Positions 53,385 to 61,863 of a DNA stretch of 64,000 bases are shown one piece after another. The notes below the pieces were generated by a model. That model was not told the origin of the DNA, ran no database searches, and saw only the letters and a program-made list of their open reading frames with translations. The stretch is from Candidatus Parvarchaeota archaeon (lineage in GTDB: Archaea > Nanobdellota > Nanobdellia > Parvarchaeales > Parvarchaeaceae): positions 1-64,000 of the forward strand of contig JAMCSQ010000019.1 of assembly GCA_023378805.1 (NCBI GenBank). The letters are read 5' to 3'. Both the position numbers and the translations under genes were made by a program. The number at the start of each line of letters is the position of its first letter. Positions within the stretch are counted from its first letter, which is position 1.

Positions 53385-54215
53385 TTATATGAAAAAAACA
53401 AGAGATAAAAGAACTGCTACAACTGCTATGAATATATTATCGTCGATTGGGCTGAATCTTTCAGCTAATGAAAGAATAAATGCAAAAATAACACCAAATA
53501 ATCCGAAAAGGATAACTCCAGGAATCAAAGAAGAGATGAAAAAAGCTGTGCTCCCACTAATAGATTTTCTGCCGGGTTTTTTGAGTATTCTCAAGCCCAC
53601 TACAGTGGCTATCGGATCTGAAATCAACAAAGAAAAAAGACTGAAAAAGAGAAAATCAAATCTATTTATAAATCCCAACAGTAAAACGGCACCAGCTGAC
53701 ATGGCTATTGCTCCAGAACCAAATATTACTCCATCCCTTTCAAGCAGCTTTACTAACTTCTTCATTTTTACACCATAAACATATATAATGTGTGCTACCA
53801 GGATGCCTAAAAAAACTAATGCCAATAATACCTGCTTGTAAGAGAAGACAAGAATTGAAAGGAATATGCCTCCTATCAAAATCTGGACCAAATCCCTTCT
53901 TATCTCCAGTTTACTACTTATATTGACGTTTTTTATCGCTAATTTCCTTATAAAAAGTGATTGGATAATTAGACTTATAGAAATTATTTCAAAAGAAAAT
54001 TTAATTGGAAATACTCCAGAAAATACAACTACTAAAAGAGCTGTAAATACGAAGTAAAAATAATATCTACGTGAGGTATAAGCCAATAGAAGCAAGGAAG
54101 AAAGCGCTGCAATTGGCATAGCATAATAATAAAAGTAAATGCTATGAAGCAAAAAATAAACCAGATAAGAAAATGAAAAAGAAAAGACAAATATAAGGAA
54201 ATTATTTGTTTTCAT
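53385..54215 (-). CDS. CTP-dependent lipid (dolichol/phytol) kinase-like membrane protein
   Basis: About 276 residues, eight or nine helices. The C-terminal part carries the polyprenol/diacylglycerol kinase signature: ISDPIATVVGLRILKKPGRKSISGSTAFF (D-x-x-A-x-x-x-G, then K-S-x-x-G-S) and AERFSPIDDNIFI (E-x-x-S/P-x-D-D-N). These residues bind CTP in SEC59/DGK1/VTE5-like enzymes. Start ATG at 54215 is chosen, since the earlier in-frame start at 54257 would overlap the H+-ATPase gene by 38 nt. Close to pyrG, which makes its likely donor. Confidence 0.72.
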   Translation of the reverse strand: MKTNNFLIFVFSFSFSYLVYFLLHSIYFYYYAMPIAALSSLLLLAYTSRRYYFYFVFTALLVVVFSGVFPIKFSFEIISISLIIQSLFIRKLAIKNVNISSKLEIRRDLVQILIGGIFLSILVFSYKQVLLALVFLGILVAHIIYVYGVKMKKLVKLLERDGVIFGSGAIAMSAGAVLLLGFINRFDFLFFSLFSLLISDPIATVVGLRILKKPGRKSISGSTAFFISSLIPGVILFGLFGVIFAFILSLAERFSPIDDNIFIAVVAVLLSLVFFI

Positions 54216-54219
54216 GGCA

Positions 54220-56634
54220 TTAAAGAAGAGAGAACTCCCTATCTTTTTTATAAGCAAATATTTTGACTATATCTGTTATCAAAAGAAAAATAACTGCAGT
54301 AGCTCCTATCAATACCATATAAAGTGTGCTTATACTTGACATCAATATTCCAAATCTTGCTATTACAAATGTTATTATAATAGCTAGAACTATTTGCAGT
54401 ATAACCGGTATGCTTGGTCTAGAATGGAAAAATCTTCTTCTAGACCGTATAGATAGAAGAAGCGCTTCTATAGAAAATATAAATGCAACAAACATGAATG
54501 TTTCAAATGAAGTATGATTTAAGTGAAAATAAAACAGTCCAAAGTAAGCCAACAAAGAAACCTCAAATATAGCCATTGCACCGAAAAGAATAGACGCGAA
54601 GAATATTGCTTTTATGTCCCAAGCATCTGGTTTCTTAGAATAACTTTCCTTATCTGTTGATAATGCTATACTTCCAATATCATTTATGAATATCATTAAA
54701 ATAAGTTGTATCGCTCTTATAGGTAGGAACCTAAGTATTATGAATGCTATTGACAGGAAAAATGCTATCTGAAATATCCTAGCAACCTTATTTAAGGTAT
54801 AGCTTATCATTCTTTCGAATATAGACCGACTTTCTTTTACAGCATTCACTATCGGCTCTATTCCTGGAGAGGTTAGAACTATAGTTGCTGCACTTTTTGC
54901 AACATCAGTTGCGTTTGAAACGGCTATACCTACCTCTGCCTGCTTTAAGGCAGGAGCATCATTTACTCCATCTCCCGTCATACCAACATGATAACCTGCA
55001 TCCTGCAATGCCTTTACTATTGTATATTTGTCTTTTGGGAATACTCCTGCAAAACCATCGTGTTCTATAACTAACTTTGAAAGTGTTTTTTCATCCAAGC
55101 CCTCTAAAGCCTTGACATCGAGTATTTTCTCACCTATTCCAACATCTTTGGCGATTTCCTTTGCAGTATCAATGTTGTCTCCGGTAAGCATCTTTGTCTT
55201 TATTCCAAGTGCCTTAAGCTCTTCTATAAGTTTTTTACTATCCGATCTTGGTTTATCATTTAAGGGGATTATACCTACAAAAGACCATTCCTTTCTGTCA
55301 TTTAATTTAGCTGCTACTGCGATAGTACGGTAGCCTTTTAATGACATCTCCTTTATTTTAGCGTTAATTTTTTTTATTTCTGAACTGTCTAAAGAGCATC
55401 TCTTTATTACAATGGCAGGAAACCCTTTAATGGCAGACATTTTTTTACCATTTAATATGACATCTGCCTGTGACATTTTTGTAGAAGGGTTAAACGGCGT
55501 GAATTTTATCAGTTTGTAATTTAATTCCAGGTTTTTAGTATCATATTTTTTTAGACCTTCTATTATTGCATTGTCTATTTCATCGTTATCTTCTCTTCTA
55601 GATGCAATAGCTCCATAAAAAAGAGCCTCCTGTGCTGAAAATTTTCCATAGCCAAATGGATCAGAAACTGAAAGTTGGTTGCCTGTTATTGTTCCTGTTT
55701 TATCTAGGCAGACCACATTCATAGTAGATGCCTCTTCAATTGCTTCCAGCTTTGTCACAAGAATGTTCTTTGATGACAATCTTTCAGTACCGTATGCCAT
55801 TGCAACTGTAAATGCCGCAGGCAATCCAACAGGCACTGACACTAGAAGGATAAGAAGAGAGAATGGAACTATTGTAAGCAAATTTATGTGTGATAGATAA
55901 GAAGCTATAAAAACCGCAGTTATAAGGAGTAGATCAATATATATGAGATATTTAAGCAGCTTAAAAATATCATTTTCTAAATGCATCCTACCGCTGGCTA
56001 TCCTTACAAGATCCGCCGTTTTCCCAAAAGAAGTGTCCTTTCCAGTCTTTAAAACAAGAGCCGTAGCTTCTCCTTCTCTTACAGTTGAGGATGAAAAGAT
56101 AGTCTCTCCTTCCTTCCTGTCCACAGGCAGAGATTCCCCAGTCAGCATTGACTGGTCAACTGAAAGATAGTCTCCTTCTATTATAACACAATCTGCAGGA
56201 ACTATATCTCCAAGCCTTATCCTTATTATATCTCCAGGCACGAGTAATTTTGCAGGTATTTTTTTCCATTGATCATTTCTCTGGACGTTAACGTTTACGG
56301 ACAGTTTATTCTTTAAAAGCTCTAGGGTATTATCCGCTTTGAATTCCTCCAGAAAACCCGCTATAGCATTAAACAAAAGGAGACTTATAACTATGTACGC
56401 ATCTATGCTTTTCCCAAGAATAAATGAGATTATTATAACAATGAAAAGCATTAATGGTATTGGGCCCCAGAATTTTAATAGAAACTTTTTTATTGGATTT
56501 ACTTTTTTGCTTGCAATTTCATTATACCCATATTTTTTTAGCCTTTCAGCTGCTTCTTTTTCCGAAAGTCCGTTCTTGCTAGAGGATAATTTTCTGAATT
56601 GCTCTTCTTTTGTTATCTCTACGTCTTTCCCCAT
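54220..56634 (-). CDS. Plasma-membrane H+-transporting P-type ATPase
   Basis: 804 residues. Motifs in order: dephosphorylation loop LTGESLPVDR, phosphorylation site CLDKTGTITGN, the nucleotide-binding domain with KGFPAIVIKRC, MLTGDNIDTAKEIA and MTGDGVNDAPALKQAEVGIAV. Ten helices, with IFINDIGSIALSTD after helix 6 as in the plant/fungal type IIIA pumps. Size and the lack of long termini fit the archaeal proton-efflux group. It would expel protons in an acid habitat. The ATG comes 1 nt after the stop of the upstream gene; the lipid-kinase-like gene follows. Confidence 0.93.
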   Translation of the reverse strand: MGKDVEITKEEQFRKLSSSKNGLSEKEAAERLKKYGYNEIASKKVNPIKKFLLKFWGPIPLMLFIVIIISFILGKSIDAYIVISLLLFNAIAGFLEEFKADNTLELLKNKLSVNVNVQRNDQWKKIPAKLLVPGDIIRIRLGDIVPADCVIIEGDYLSVDQSMLTGESLPVDRKEGETIFSSSTVREGEATALVLKTGKDTSFGKTADLVRIASGRMHLENDIFKLLKYLIYIDLLLITAVFIASYLSHINLLTIVPFSLLILLVSVPVGLPAAFTVAMAYGTERLSSKNILVTKLEAIEEASTMNVVCLDKTGTITGNQLSVSDPFGYGKFSAQEALFYGAIASRREDNDEIDNAIIEGLKKYDTKNLELNYKLIKFTPFNPSTKMSQADVILNGKKMSAIKGFPAIVIKRCSLDSSEIKKINAKIKEMSLKGYRTIAVAAKLNDRKEWSFVGIIPLNDKPRSDSKKLIEELKALGIKTKMLTGDNIDTAKEIAKDVGIGEKILDVKALEGLDEKTLSKLVIEHDGFAGVFPKDKYTIVKALQDAGYHVGMTGDGVNDAPALKQAEVGIAVSNATDVAKSAATIVLTSPGIEPIVNAVKESRSIFERMISYTLNKVARIFQIAFFLSIAFIILRFLPIRAIQLILMIFINDIGSIALSTDKESYSKKPDAWDIKAIFFASILFGAMAIFEVSLLAYFGLFYFHLNHTSFETFMFVAFIFSIEALLLSIRSRRRFFHSRPSIPVILQIVLAIIITFVIARFGILMSSISTLYMVLIGATAVIFLLITDIVKIFAYKKDREFSLL

Positions 56635-56635
56635 A

Positions 56636-57196
56636 TTAATCGCTTATTAAACCTATAAAAAGTTTGTCATCGCCTTTGAATTTTTTCTCGCCTGGAAGTC
56701 TTAAAAAGAGATATACTACCTTCCCATTAAAGACGAAACGTAAGGGGGGAGAATATGGATAAAATTCTTTCTTAAAAAGCTTATCATAACTAACAGTTAT
56801 TTCTGAGATTGATTTCTTTTCAACTCTCATAATAAGGGTATCAAGTTTTTTGTTGTAGAATTCTATGCTTTCCTGTGTTATCTCAACGAAGCCAGAATGC
56901 TTATGTAATGGTCTCATTGAACTTCTACTGACCCTCGCAATAACCTTTTTATGTAGACTTAATTCCAACAACTCCTTTCTGTATATCCATACGGCTTCAA
57001 ACAAACCAAGCCCTCTTTTCAAGGAGTCATTTATAAATTTCATCCTAGGAGTTTCTCCGCGGAATATATCTACTATGTTTAGTATATTCTTGTCAACTGA
57101 AACGCTTGCATTTTCCTTTGCCAGATTTTTACTGTAAAACATAGATAAAATGGATTTAACGGCCGTGAACATATCATTATGTTGCCTTCGATTCAT
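56636..57196 (-). CDS. Hypothetical protein upstream of the H+-ATPase
   Basis: 186 residues, soluble and basic. No family is recognised. The C-terminal 80 residues (GFVEITQESIEFYNKKLDTLIMRVEKKSISEITVSY) read like a PH-like or GRAM-like beta domain with an alternating hydrophobic pattern, then a strand pair FVFNGKVVYLFLRLPG. The N-terminal half is helical. It ends 1 nt before the ATPase gene start on the same strand, so a regulatory role for the pump is possible. Confidence 0.6.
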   Translation of the reverse strand: MNRRQHNDMFTAVKSILSMFYSKNLAKENASVSVDKNILNIVDIFRGETPRMKFINDSLKRGLGLFEAVWIYRKELLELSLHKKVIARVSRSSMRPLHKHSGFVEITQESIEFYNKKLDTLIMRVEKKSISEITVSYDKLFKKEFYPYSPPLRFVFNGKVVYLFLRLPGEKKFKGDDKLFIGLISD

Positions 57197-57260
57197 TTAT
57201 AGTTTATTATTTGCTTAATTTACTGACAGTAAAAAATAATTTTTAGTTTTCTTCTAGGAC

Positions 57261-57728
57261 TCAGATAACCTGAATTATCATCTGGATTATAAACCCAAGC
57301 ACACCTATTATGAAAGTTCCTATAACAACCATTATTGAAAGTTCCTTGAACTCCTGCTTTGTAGGTTTTCTTGCAAGATGAAGTATCCTACTGTATTCAA
57401 ATCTATAATGCTCCAGCTTTGCCTTTATATTCATAGGATGAGCTTTTTTAATCGCATTTTTTACATGATATAAATGGAACCTTCTTTTCTTTATATTTGA
57501 CTTTTCTTCTTTACTACTACCAGATACATTGCTTTGTACAACTGTTTCTGCAGGCTTTTTCTGATCTGTATCCTGAGCTCCATTTTTAGTAGTATTAGAA
57601 TTTTTCTGCTCCATTATCTTTTCGGTATGCTCAAAGGTATCTGCAGGCCTCGTATCGTTTTTTATTACTTTTTCCTGCTTATCTAAATTGCCCAGATTGG
57701 CATCTGCTAGACTCTTATTTTCATCCAT
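57261..57728 (-). CDS. secE: Preprotein translocase subunit SecE/Sec61-gamma with long N-terminal extension
   Basis: About 155 residues. Only the last 55 are the usual Sec61-gamma: YRFEYSRILHLARKPTKQEFKELSIMVVIGTF and one C-terminal helix. The first 100 are hydrophilic, Lys/Glu/Asn/Thr-rich and low complexity; typical archaeal SecE is about 60 residues. It starts 2 nt after ftsZ (ATG at 57728, preferred over TTG at 57734). The ftsZ-secE order is widespread in archaea, often followed by spt5/nusG, which is not present here. Confidence 0.88.
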   Translation of the reverse strand: MDENKSLADANLGNLDKQEKVIKNDTRPADTFEHTEKIMEQKNSNTTKNGAQDTDQKKPAETVVQSNVSGSSKEEKSNIKKRRFHLYHVKNAIKKAHPMNIKAKLEHYRFEYSRILHLARKPTKQEFKELSIMVVIGTFIIGVLGFIIQMIIQVI

Positions 57729-57730
57729 AA

Positions 57731-58858
57731 TCAACTTAGAAAAGTTATCCCCAATTCATCTTCAACTTCCTGTTTCTCCTTTAACTGTTGGTCCTCTGCT
57801 ATAGATTTCCCACTTATCTGTTTAGAAGTTACTCCTGTTATTATGGCCAAAACCTTTACGGTGTTCTTTAAATCCGGGAATATGTGCGCACCCCATATTA
57901 TGTTTATGTCATCAGGTAGTTTCTGGCCTATAAGATCAACTAATTTGTTTGCTTCTTCAAGTGTAAGCGAAGGCCCTCCACTTACGTCTATAAGCATCCC
58001 TCTTGCAGTTGAAACATCAACATCTATGAGCGGATTATTAAGCACTTTCTCTACAACTGTTTCAAGTTTCTTGTCTTTTGCATCACTTTCCCCAGTTCCT
58101 ATAAGCGCTACTCCTCCATTAGACATTATCCTCTTTACATCTGCAAAATCAACGTTTATTAAACCGGGTTTCGTTATCAACTCAGTTATCCCCTTAACTG
58201 CATTTGTAAGAACATCATCTGCTATCTTCAATGCTATAGGCAGCGGTAACCCCGGGGCAATCGCCATGAGCTTTTCATTGGGAACGGTTATCAATGTATC
58301 TACTGTATTCTTAAGTTTTTCCACACCATTCAGCGCAGAGTTCATTCTTCTTCTGCCCTCTGCCTTAAATGGCAAAGTAACAACTGCTATAGTAAGTGCG
58401 TTTATTTTCTTTGAAACCGATGCAACAACCGGCGCTGCACCAGTACCTGTTCCACCGCCCATACCGCAACATATAAAAACTAAATCTGCACCTTGAAGAG
58501 CTTCCTTAAGTTCCTGCTCCTGCTCTTTTGCCGCAGCCTCACCAACTGCAGGGTCCGCGCCAGCGCCTAACCCATTTGTTAATTCCTTTCCTATAAGTAT
58601 CTTTTTATCAGCAGGAGTACAAAGAAGATCTGCAGCATCAGTATTAACTGCTATGAACTCCGCTCCTTTTATACCAACTTCAAACATTCTGTTAAGAGTA
58701 TTGTTTCCGGATCCGCCTACACCGACTACTTTTATATTTGCCCTTCTTGATGCTATTAATTCTTCTAAGGACTTGTCAAATTCTTTAGTTTTGCTAGCAT
58801 CGTACTTCATCCCTTTTATTCCCTGACTAAGTGAATTATTCATTTGCATATCATCCAT
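57731..58858 (-). CDS. ftsZ: Cell division protein FtsZ
   Basis: 375 residues. The tubulin/FtsZ signature GMGGGTGTGAAPVVA lies near residue 113; N-terminal VVGVGGSGNNTLNRM, NTDAADLL, and T3/T5-loop regions VTLPFKAEGRRRMNSAL are normal. The synergy (T7) loop is in LINVDFADVKRIM (N-x-D-F-A-D). The C-terminus is long and charged but ends without a recognisable bacterial-type peptide. It forms the GTP-dependent division ring. It is translated with secE. Confidence 0.97.
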   Translation of the reverse strand: MDDMQMNNSLSQGIKGMKYDASKTKEFDKSLEELIASRRANIKVVGVGGSGNNTLNRMFEVGIKGAEFIAVNTDAADLLCTPADKKILIGKELTNGLGAGADPAVGEAAAKEQEQELKEALQGADLVFICCGMGGGTGTGAAPVVASVSKKINALTIAVVTLPFKAEGRRRMNSALNGVEKLKNTVDTLITVPNEKLMAIAPGLPLPIALKIADDVLTNAVKGITELITKPGLINVDFADVKRIMSNGGVALIGTGESDAKDKKLETVVEKVLNNPLIDVDVSTARGMLIDVSGGPSLTLEEANKLVDLIGQKLPDDINIIWGAHIFPDLKNTVKVLAIITGVTSKQISGKSIAEDQQLKEKQEVEDELGITFLS

Positions 58859-58906
58859 AAGTTTACCTCAATAGATTAATCATTTTGGATTATATATAAA
58901 TATCTC

Positions 58907-59554
58907 CTAATCCTTTAATATCTCAGTTTTAATCTTCTTGTTGATGTATTTGCTTATATCCATCGCTATACTGTCCTTTATGTAAGGTTTAACCTCCTCT
59001 TTTGTGTGTATTTTTACAGTTTCATTGTCAATATCCGTACTTTCTGGTTTTTTGCCGGTGTAATGCTCAAATATTGCAGAATACTTCTCTTTCTCGTCTT
59101 CTATTATTGAAACTATCTCAATTTCATATCTAAGTTCCTTTCCAGCCAATGGATGATTGTAACTTACGAGCACCCTGCCACTGCTTATTGCTAAGACCGT
59201 GGCCATTTTATCGTCTAAAAGGACCATATCCCCTACAGAAGGATTAATATTATTGCTTCTAAATACTGATATCCCGTATGTTTTTATAAGCCTTTTATCA
59301 AACTCCCCAAATCCGTCTTTTGGCTGCACAGTTATCTCATATTTATCTCCTTGGTTCTTTCCTACAACCGAATCGGAGATAACTTTCAGTATATAATTTC
59401 CGCCAGGGATGACAAGAACAGGCGAAAAATTATAATCTCCTTTTATGCTCTCTTTTTCCGCCGTTTTTTTATCTGTTAGATCAAATATCTGACCGGTAGA
59501 AGTTATTCTCCCTATAAAATTTATCATTACAAAATCATTTTCCTTAATCATCAC
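58907..59554 (-). CDS. Archaeal long-type FKBP peptidyl-prolyl isomerase
   Basis: 215 residues, soluble. FKBP pieces in order: NDFVMINFIGRITSTGQIFD, PVLVIPGGNYILKVISDSVVGKNQGDKYEI, VQPKDGFGEFDKRLIKTYG, then an insert-in-flap region (SVGDMVLLDDKMATVLAISSGR), and VSYNHPLAGKELRYEIEI. The 60-residue charged C-terminal domain is characteristic of archaeal long FKBPs (FKBP26 type). A chaperone role is likely. Four-nt overlap with alba. Confidence 0.9.
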   Translation of the reverse strand: MMIKENDFVMINFIGRITSTGQIFDLTDKKTAEKESIKGDYNFSPVLVIPGGNYILKVISDSVVGKNQGDKYEITVQPKDGFGEFDKRLIKTYGISVFRSNNINPSVGDMVLLDDKMATVLAISSGRVLVSYNHPLAGKELRYEIEIVSIIEDEKEKYSAIFEHYTGKKPESTDIDNETVKIHTKEEVKPYIKDSIAMDISKYINKKIKTEILKD

Positions 59555-59823
59555 TGCCTCCTCATCTCAATTGATATGAATGAAACATTTCTTTTCTTTC
59601 CTTCTTTATCCGCGAGCTCTTCAGTCCCTATTTCAATGCCAGAAACTTTAAGATCCTTCATGAATTTGTGCATCGTAACCTGTGAGATATCGACCGCAGT
59701 AGAGATTGATAAGCCCCTTGCCTTTATTACAACCTGATTATTGCCAGAGTTTAAATGAGTAAGTATGGCCATTACATATGACATTATCGGTTTTTTCCCT
59801 ACAAATATTATATCATTTTCCAT
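59551..59823 (-). CDS. albA: Alba, chromatin/RNA-binding protein
   Basis: 90 residues. It begins NDIIFVGKKPIMSYVMAILTHLNSG and continues VVIKARGLSISTAVDISQV, the Alba core; the Lys-Lys after FVG (K10-K11) corresponds to the Sac10b Lys-16/17 pair, DNA-contacting and acetylated in Sulfolobus. The C-terminal hairpin (IEIGTEELADKEGKKRNVSFISIEM) follows. It binds DNA and RNA as a dimer. It is followed by the FKBP gene with a 4-nt overlap, so the two are translated together. Confidence 0.93.
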   Translation of the reverse strand: MENDIIFVGKKPIMSYVMAILTHLNSGNNQVVIKARGLSISTAVDISQVTMHKFMKDLKVSGIEIGTEELADKEGKKRNVSFISIEMRRQ

Positions 59824-59875
59824 AATTCTATTTTTTAAATTTATATGTATATAAGCATTTATATTTTGCTTAATA

Positions 59876-60235
59876 TTAGTTGTTGCTAAGTTTTACGGCC
59901 CTTCCGTCAAAAGCCAAGGTCCTTATCTTAAGTTTATTTGCCTTTGCTCTTAATTCCCTGTCTTCTGTAAAAAGAATCCCATTTTTATACAAACAAAAAT
60001 CCAACAATGTGTTATCAGTATTTTTATTTTCGTCAAATTCTACTACCTTTAAGCCATAAGAAAGAAAAAAGCTTTTTACATCAGATCTTTTTATATTAGT
60101 TAACTCAACTATACACTTCCTAATTGTTAAAATGGAAAAACTACTCTGAAAAAAATTATCAAGCAGCGCCTTTAAATCCAATTTATTGTCAAAACAATAA
60201 ACCATAATGTTTGTGTCTATAACAACATCATTCAT
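59876..60235 (-). CDS. PIN-domain protein next to aIF2-gamma
   Basis: 119 residues. The PIN acidic residues are visible: Asp in VVIDTNIMVYCFD, Glu in KCIVELTNIKR, Asp in DNTLLDFC and the final ILFTEDRELRAKAN with T-x-D. The order and the short length match the archaeal PIN proteins encoded right after aIF2-gamma, thought to be RNases related to Nob1/Fcf1/VapC. It overlaps the aIF2-gamma gene by 8 nt, so it is part of that translation operon. Confidence 0.82.
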   Translation of the reverse strand: MNDVVIDTNIMVYCFDNKLDLKALLDNFFQSSFSILTIRKCIVELTNIKRSDVKSFFLSYGLKVVEFDENKNTDNTLLDFCLYKNGILFTEDRELRAKANKLKIRTLAFDGRAVKLSNN

Positions 60236-61409
60236 ATATGTTTCCTGATCCTGCTATTGTCCAAACATTATTTATTTTTCTAGATAGGATAGCTCTTTCG
60301 CCTATGAAATATGGTAAAGCTGAATTTCCTAAATTTACAACAATCCCATTATTTGAGTAAGAAACGACTGTTCCAAGAACCTTTGAAGATAAAACATTTA
60401 AAAGAACGGTTTCATTTTTCTGCGGTGGCTTGCTGAACTTATTAGGTATGGACTCGTATTTGATTGCTATCCTGCTTTTGAATAAAGGAACAGTATCAGC
60501 TCTTACAACTAAAGAGCCGGCTAAGTTATCTCTTCTTGCTAATGAAGGGTCTAAATCAGTTTCTAATCCTATCATCAACCCTCTTACTGCTTCTTTTTCA
60601 GGTTCAAACTCGCTTTGTATGCTTAAAACTTTGGTCTTTAAAGGCCTCCATGAATTTTTTATGTAAACGCCTGGATAAACAACCACTGCATCGTTGATTT
60701 TCAAGGAGCCAGATTTTAGTCCACCTCCTAAAACCCCTCCTTTGAGTTCATTTATGTCTGCACCGGGTCTATTAATATCAAAACTTCTTACTATTACCAT
60801 TTCGGTCCTTTCTTCTTTAGAATTATCTGGAACTTCAAACTTACCTATCTCCTGTATAAGTTCTGTAATGTTTATATCCTGTGCAGCAAATACAGGTACT
60901 ATTTTTGCATCTTGGTAGCCGTTCTTTGACATAAACTCCTTTATCTCATTGTAGCTTTCCTTTGCGCGGTCTTTCCCTACAACATCTATTTTTGTCTGTG
61001 CTACAACTATATTTTTAACACCTATTATTCGTAAGGCTTCTATGTGTTCCTGTGTTTGAGGTTGAGGACACTTTTGATTTGCGGCTATAACCAGAACGGC
61101 TCCGTCTACTAAAGTTGCTCCGCTTAGCATTATAGTCATCAATGTTTTATGTCCCGGTGAGTCTATTATTGAAACCCTATAGTAAAGACTTGCATTTGAA
61201 TTGCATATCTCGCACTTCTCATTCCTGCTAAATGAACCGCATGAATCACATTTGTATATAAGAAAATGGGCATAACCAAGCCTTATTGTTATTCCTCTCT
61301 TTTTTTCTTCACTGTGTCTTAAAGTAGATTCGCTAGTAATCGCCCTTACCAAAGTCGTCTTGCCATCGGCGAAATTACCAACTACATCTATCGTTATGTC
61401 TTTAACCAT
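60228..61409 (-). CDS. Translation initiation factor aIF2 subunit gamma
   Basis: About 393 residues. A three-domain EF-Tu-like GTPase with the aIF2-gamma zinc knuckle (YKCDSCGSFSRNEKCEICN). GTPase motifs: G1 VVGNFADGKTTLV, switch 1 EKKRGITIRLGY, G3 IIDSPGHKTL, G4 AQTKID. G1 and G4 differ from the usual GHVDHGKT and NK-x-D/E. Downstream ARRDNLAGSLV and the C-terminal domain III are normal. Start ATG at 61409 overlaps the S6e stop by 8 nt (ATGGTTAA), which is preferred to a longer upstream extension. It carries initiator Met-tRNA to the ribosome. Confidence 0.93.
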   Translation of the reverse strand: MVKDITIDVVGNFADGKTTLVRAITSESTLRHSEEKKRGITIRLGYAHFLIYKCDSCGSFSRNEKCEICNSNASLYYRVSIIDSPGHKTLMTIMLSGATLVDGAVLVIAANQKCPQPQTQEHIEALRIIGVKNIVVAQTKIDVVGKDRAKESYNEIKEFMSKNGYQDAKIVPVFAAQDINITELIQEIGKFEVPDNSKEERTEMVIVRSFDINRPGADINELKGGVLGGGLKSGSLKINDAVVVYPGVYIKNSWRPLKTKVLSIQSEFEPEKEAVRGLMIGLETDLDPSLARRDNLAGSLVVRADTVPLFKSRIAIKYESIPNKFSKPPQKNETVLLNVLSSKVLGTVVSYSNNGIVVNLGNSALPYFIGERAILSRKINNVWTIAGSGNIYE

Positions 61410-61779
61410 TAGAAGGCGTGAATAACTGCTCCAAAGATTTCTCACCGTACTTTGATATCTTTATGTTGATTTGAGAAGTAAATTGGCCAATCGTATTTCC
61501 TGCGATGCTCTTCCTTCTACGTATTTTCTGCTTGTTTCCTAGTCCTTTTCCTATAAGCACTTTTCTAAGACCAGAACCATCTAAATCCTTCGACATGGGC
61601 ATTCCTGTCATATAGCTTCCCCCTGTTATTATCCCAGAATAACCATCTAAACCTAAAAATGAAAGCTCTAATTCTTCTCCTATTTTTTTACCGAATAACT
61701 GGTCCGACTTGTCACTTTCAAGAGTTTTATTGAATGACTTGCCTGTTTTCCCATCATTTATTACAATCTTTATCTCCAT
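61402..61779 (-). CDS. rps6e: Ribosomal protein S6e
   Basis: 125 residues. EIKIVINDGKTGKSFNKTLE, LFGKKIGEELELSFLGLDGYSGIITGGSYMTGMPM (Gly-rich, with the conserved T-G-G-S-x-x-T-G-x-P-M) and VLIGKGLGNKQKIRRRKSIAGNTIGQFTSQINIKI are the whole archaeal S6e core. It lacks the long phosphorylated tail of the eukaryotic protein. First gene of the operon S6e, aIF2-gamma, PIN, a conserved archaeal order. Confidence 0.96.
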   Translation of the reverse strand: MEIKIVINDGKTGKSFNKTLESDKSDQLFGKKIGEELELSFLGLDGYSGIITGGSYMTGMPMSKDLDGSGLRKVLIGKGLGNKQKIRRRKSIAGNTIGQFTSQINIKISKYGEKSLEQLFTPSNG

Positions 61780-61863
61780 AGACTTTATTAGATATGACTA
61801 TTATTTATAAATAGCTTTGCATTAGAATAAATAACTTATTAAACTAAAAAACTATAAGGTAAG

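Noticed and set aside
57843..58496. 217-codon plus-strand open frame
   Set aside because: It lies wholly antisense within ftsZ, has a Ser/Thr/Pro-biased composition typical of a mirrored frame and no promoter or ribosome binding site.
61410..61445. Twelve-codon N-terminal extension of aIF2-gamma
   Set aside because: The ATG at 61409 overlaps the S6e stop and gives the standard family start MVKDITIDVVG.
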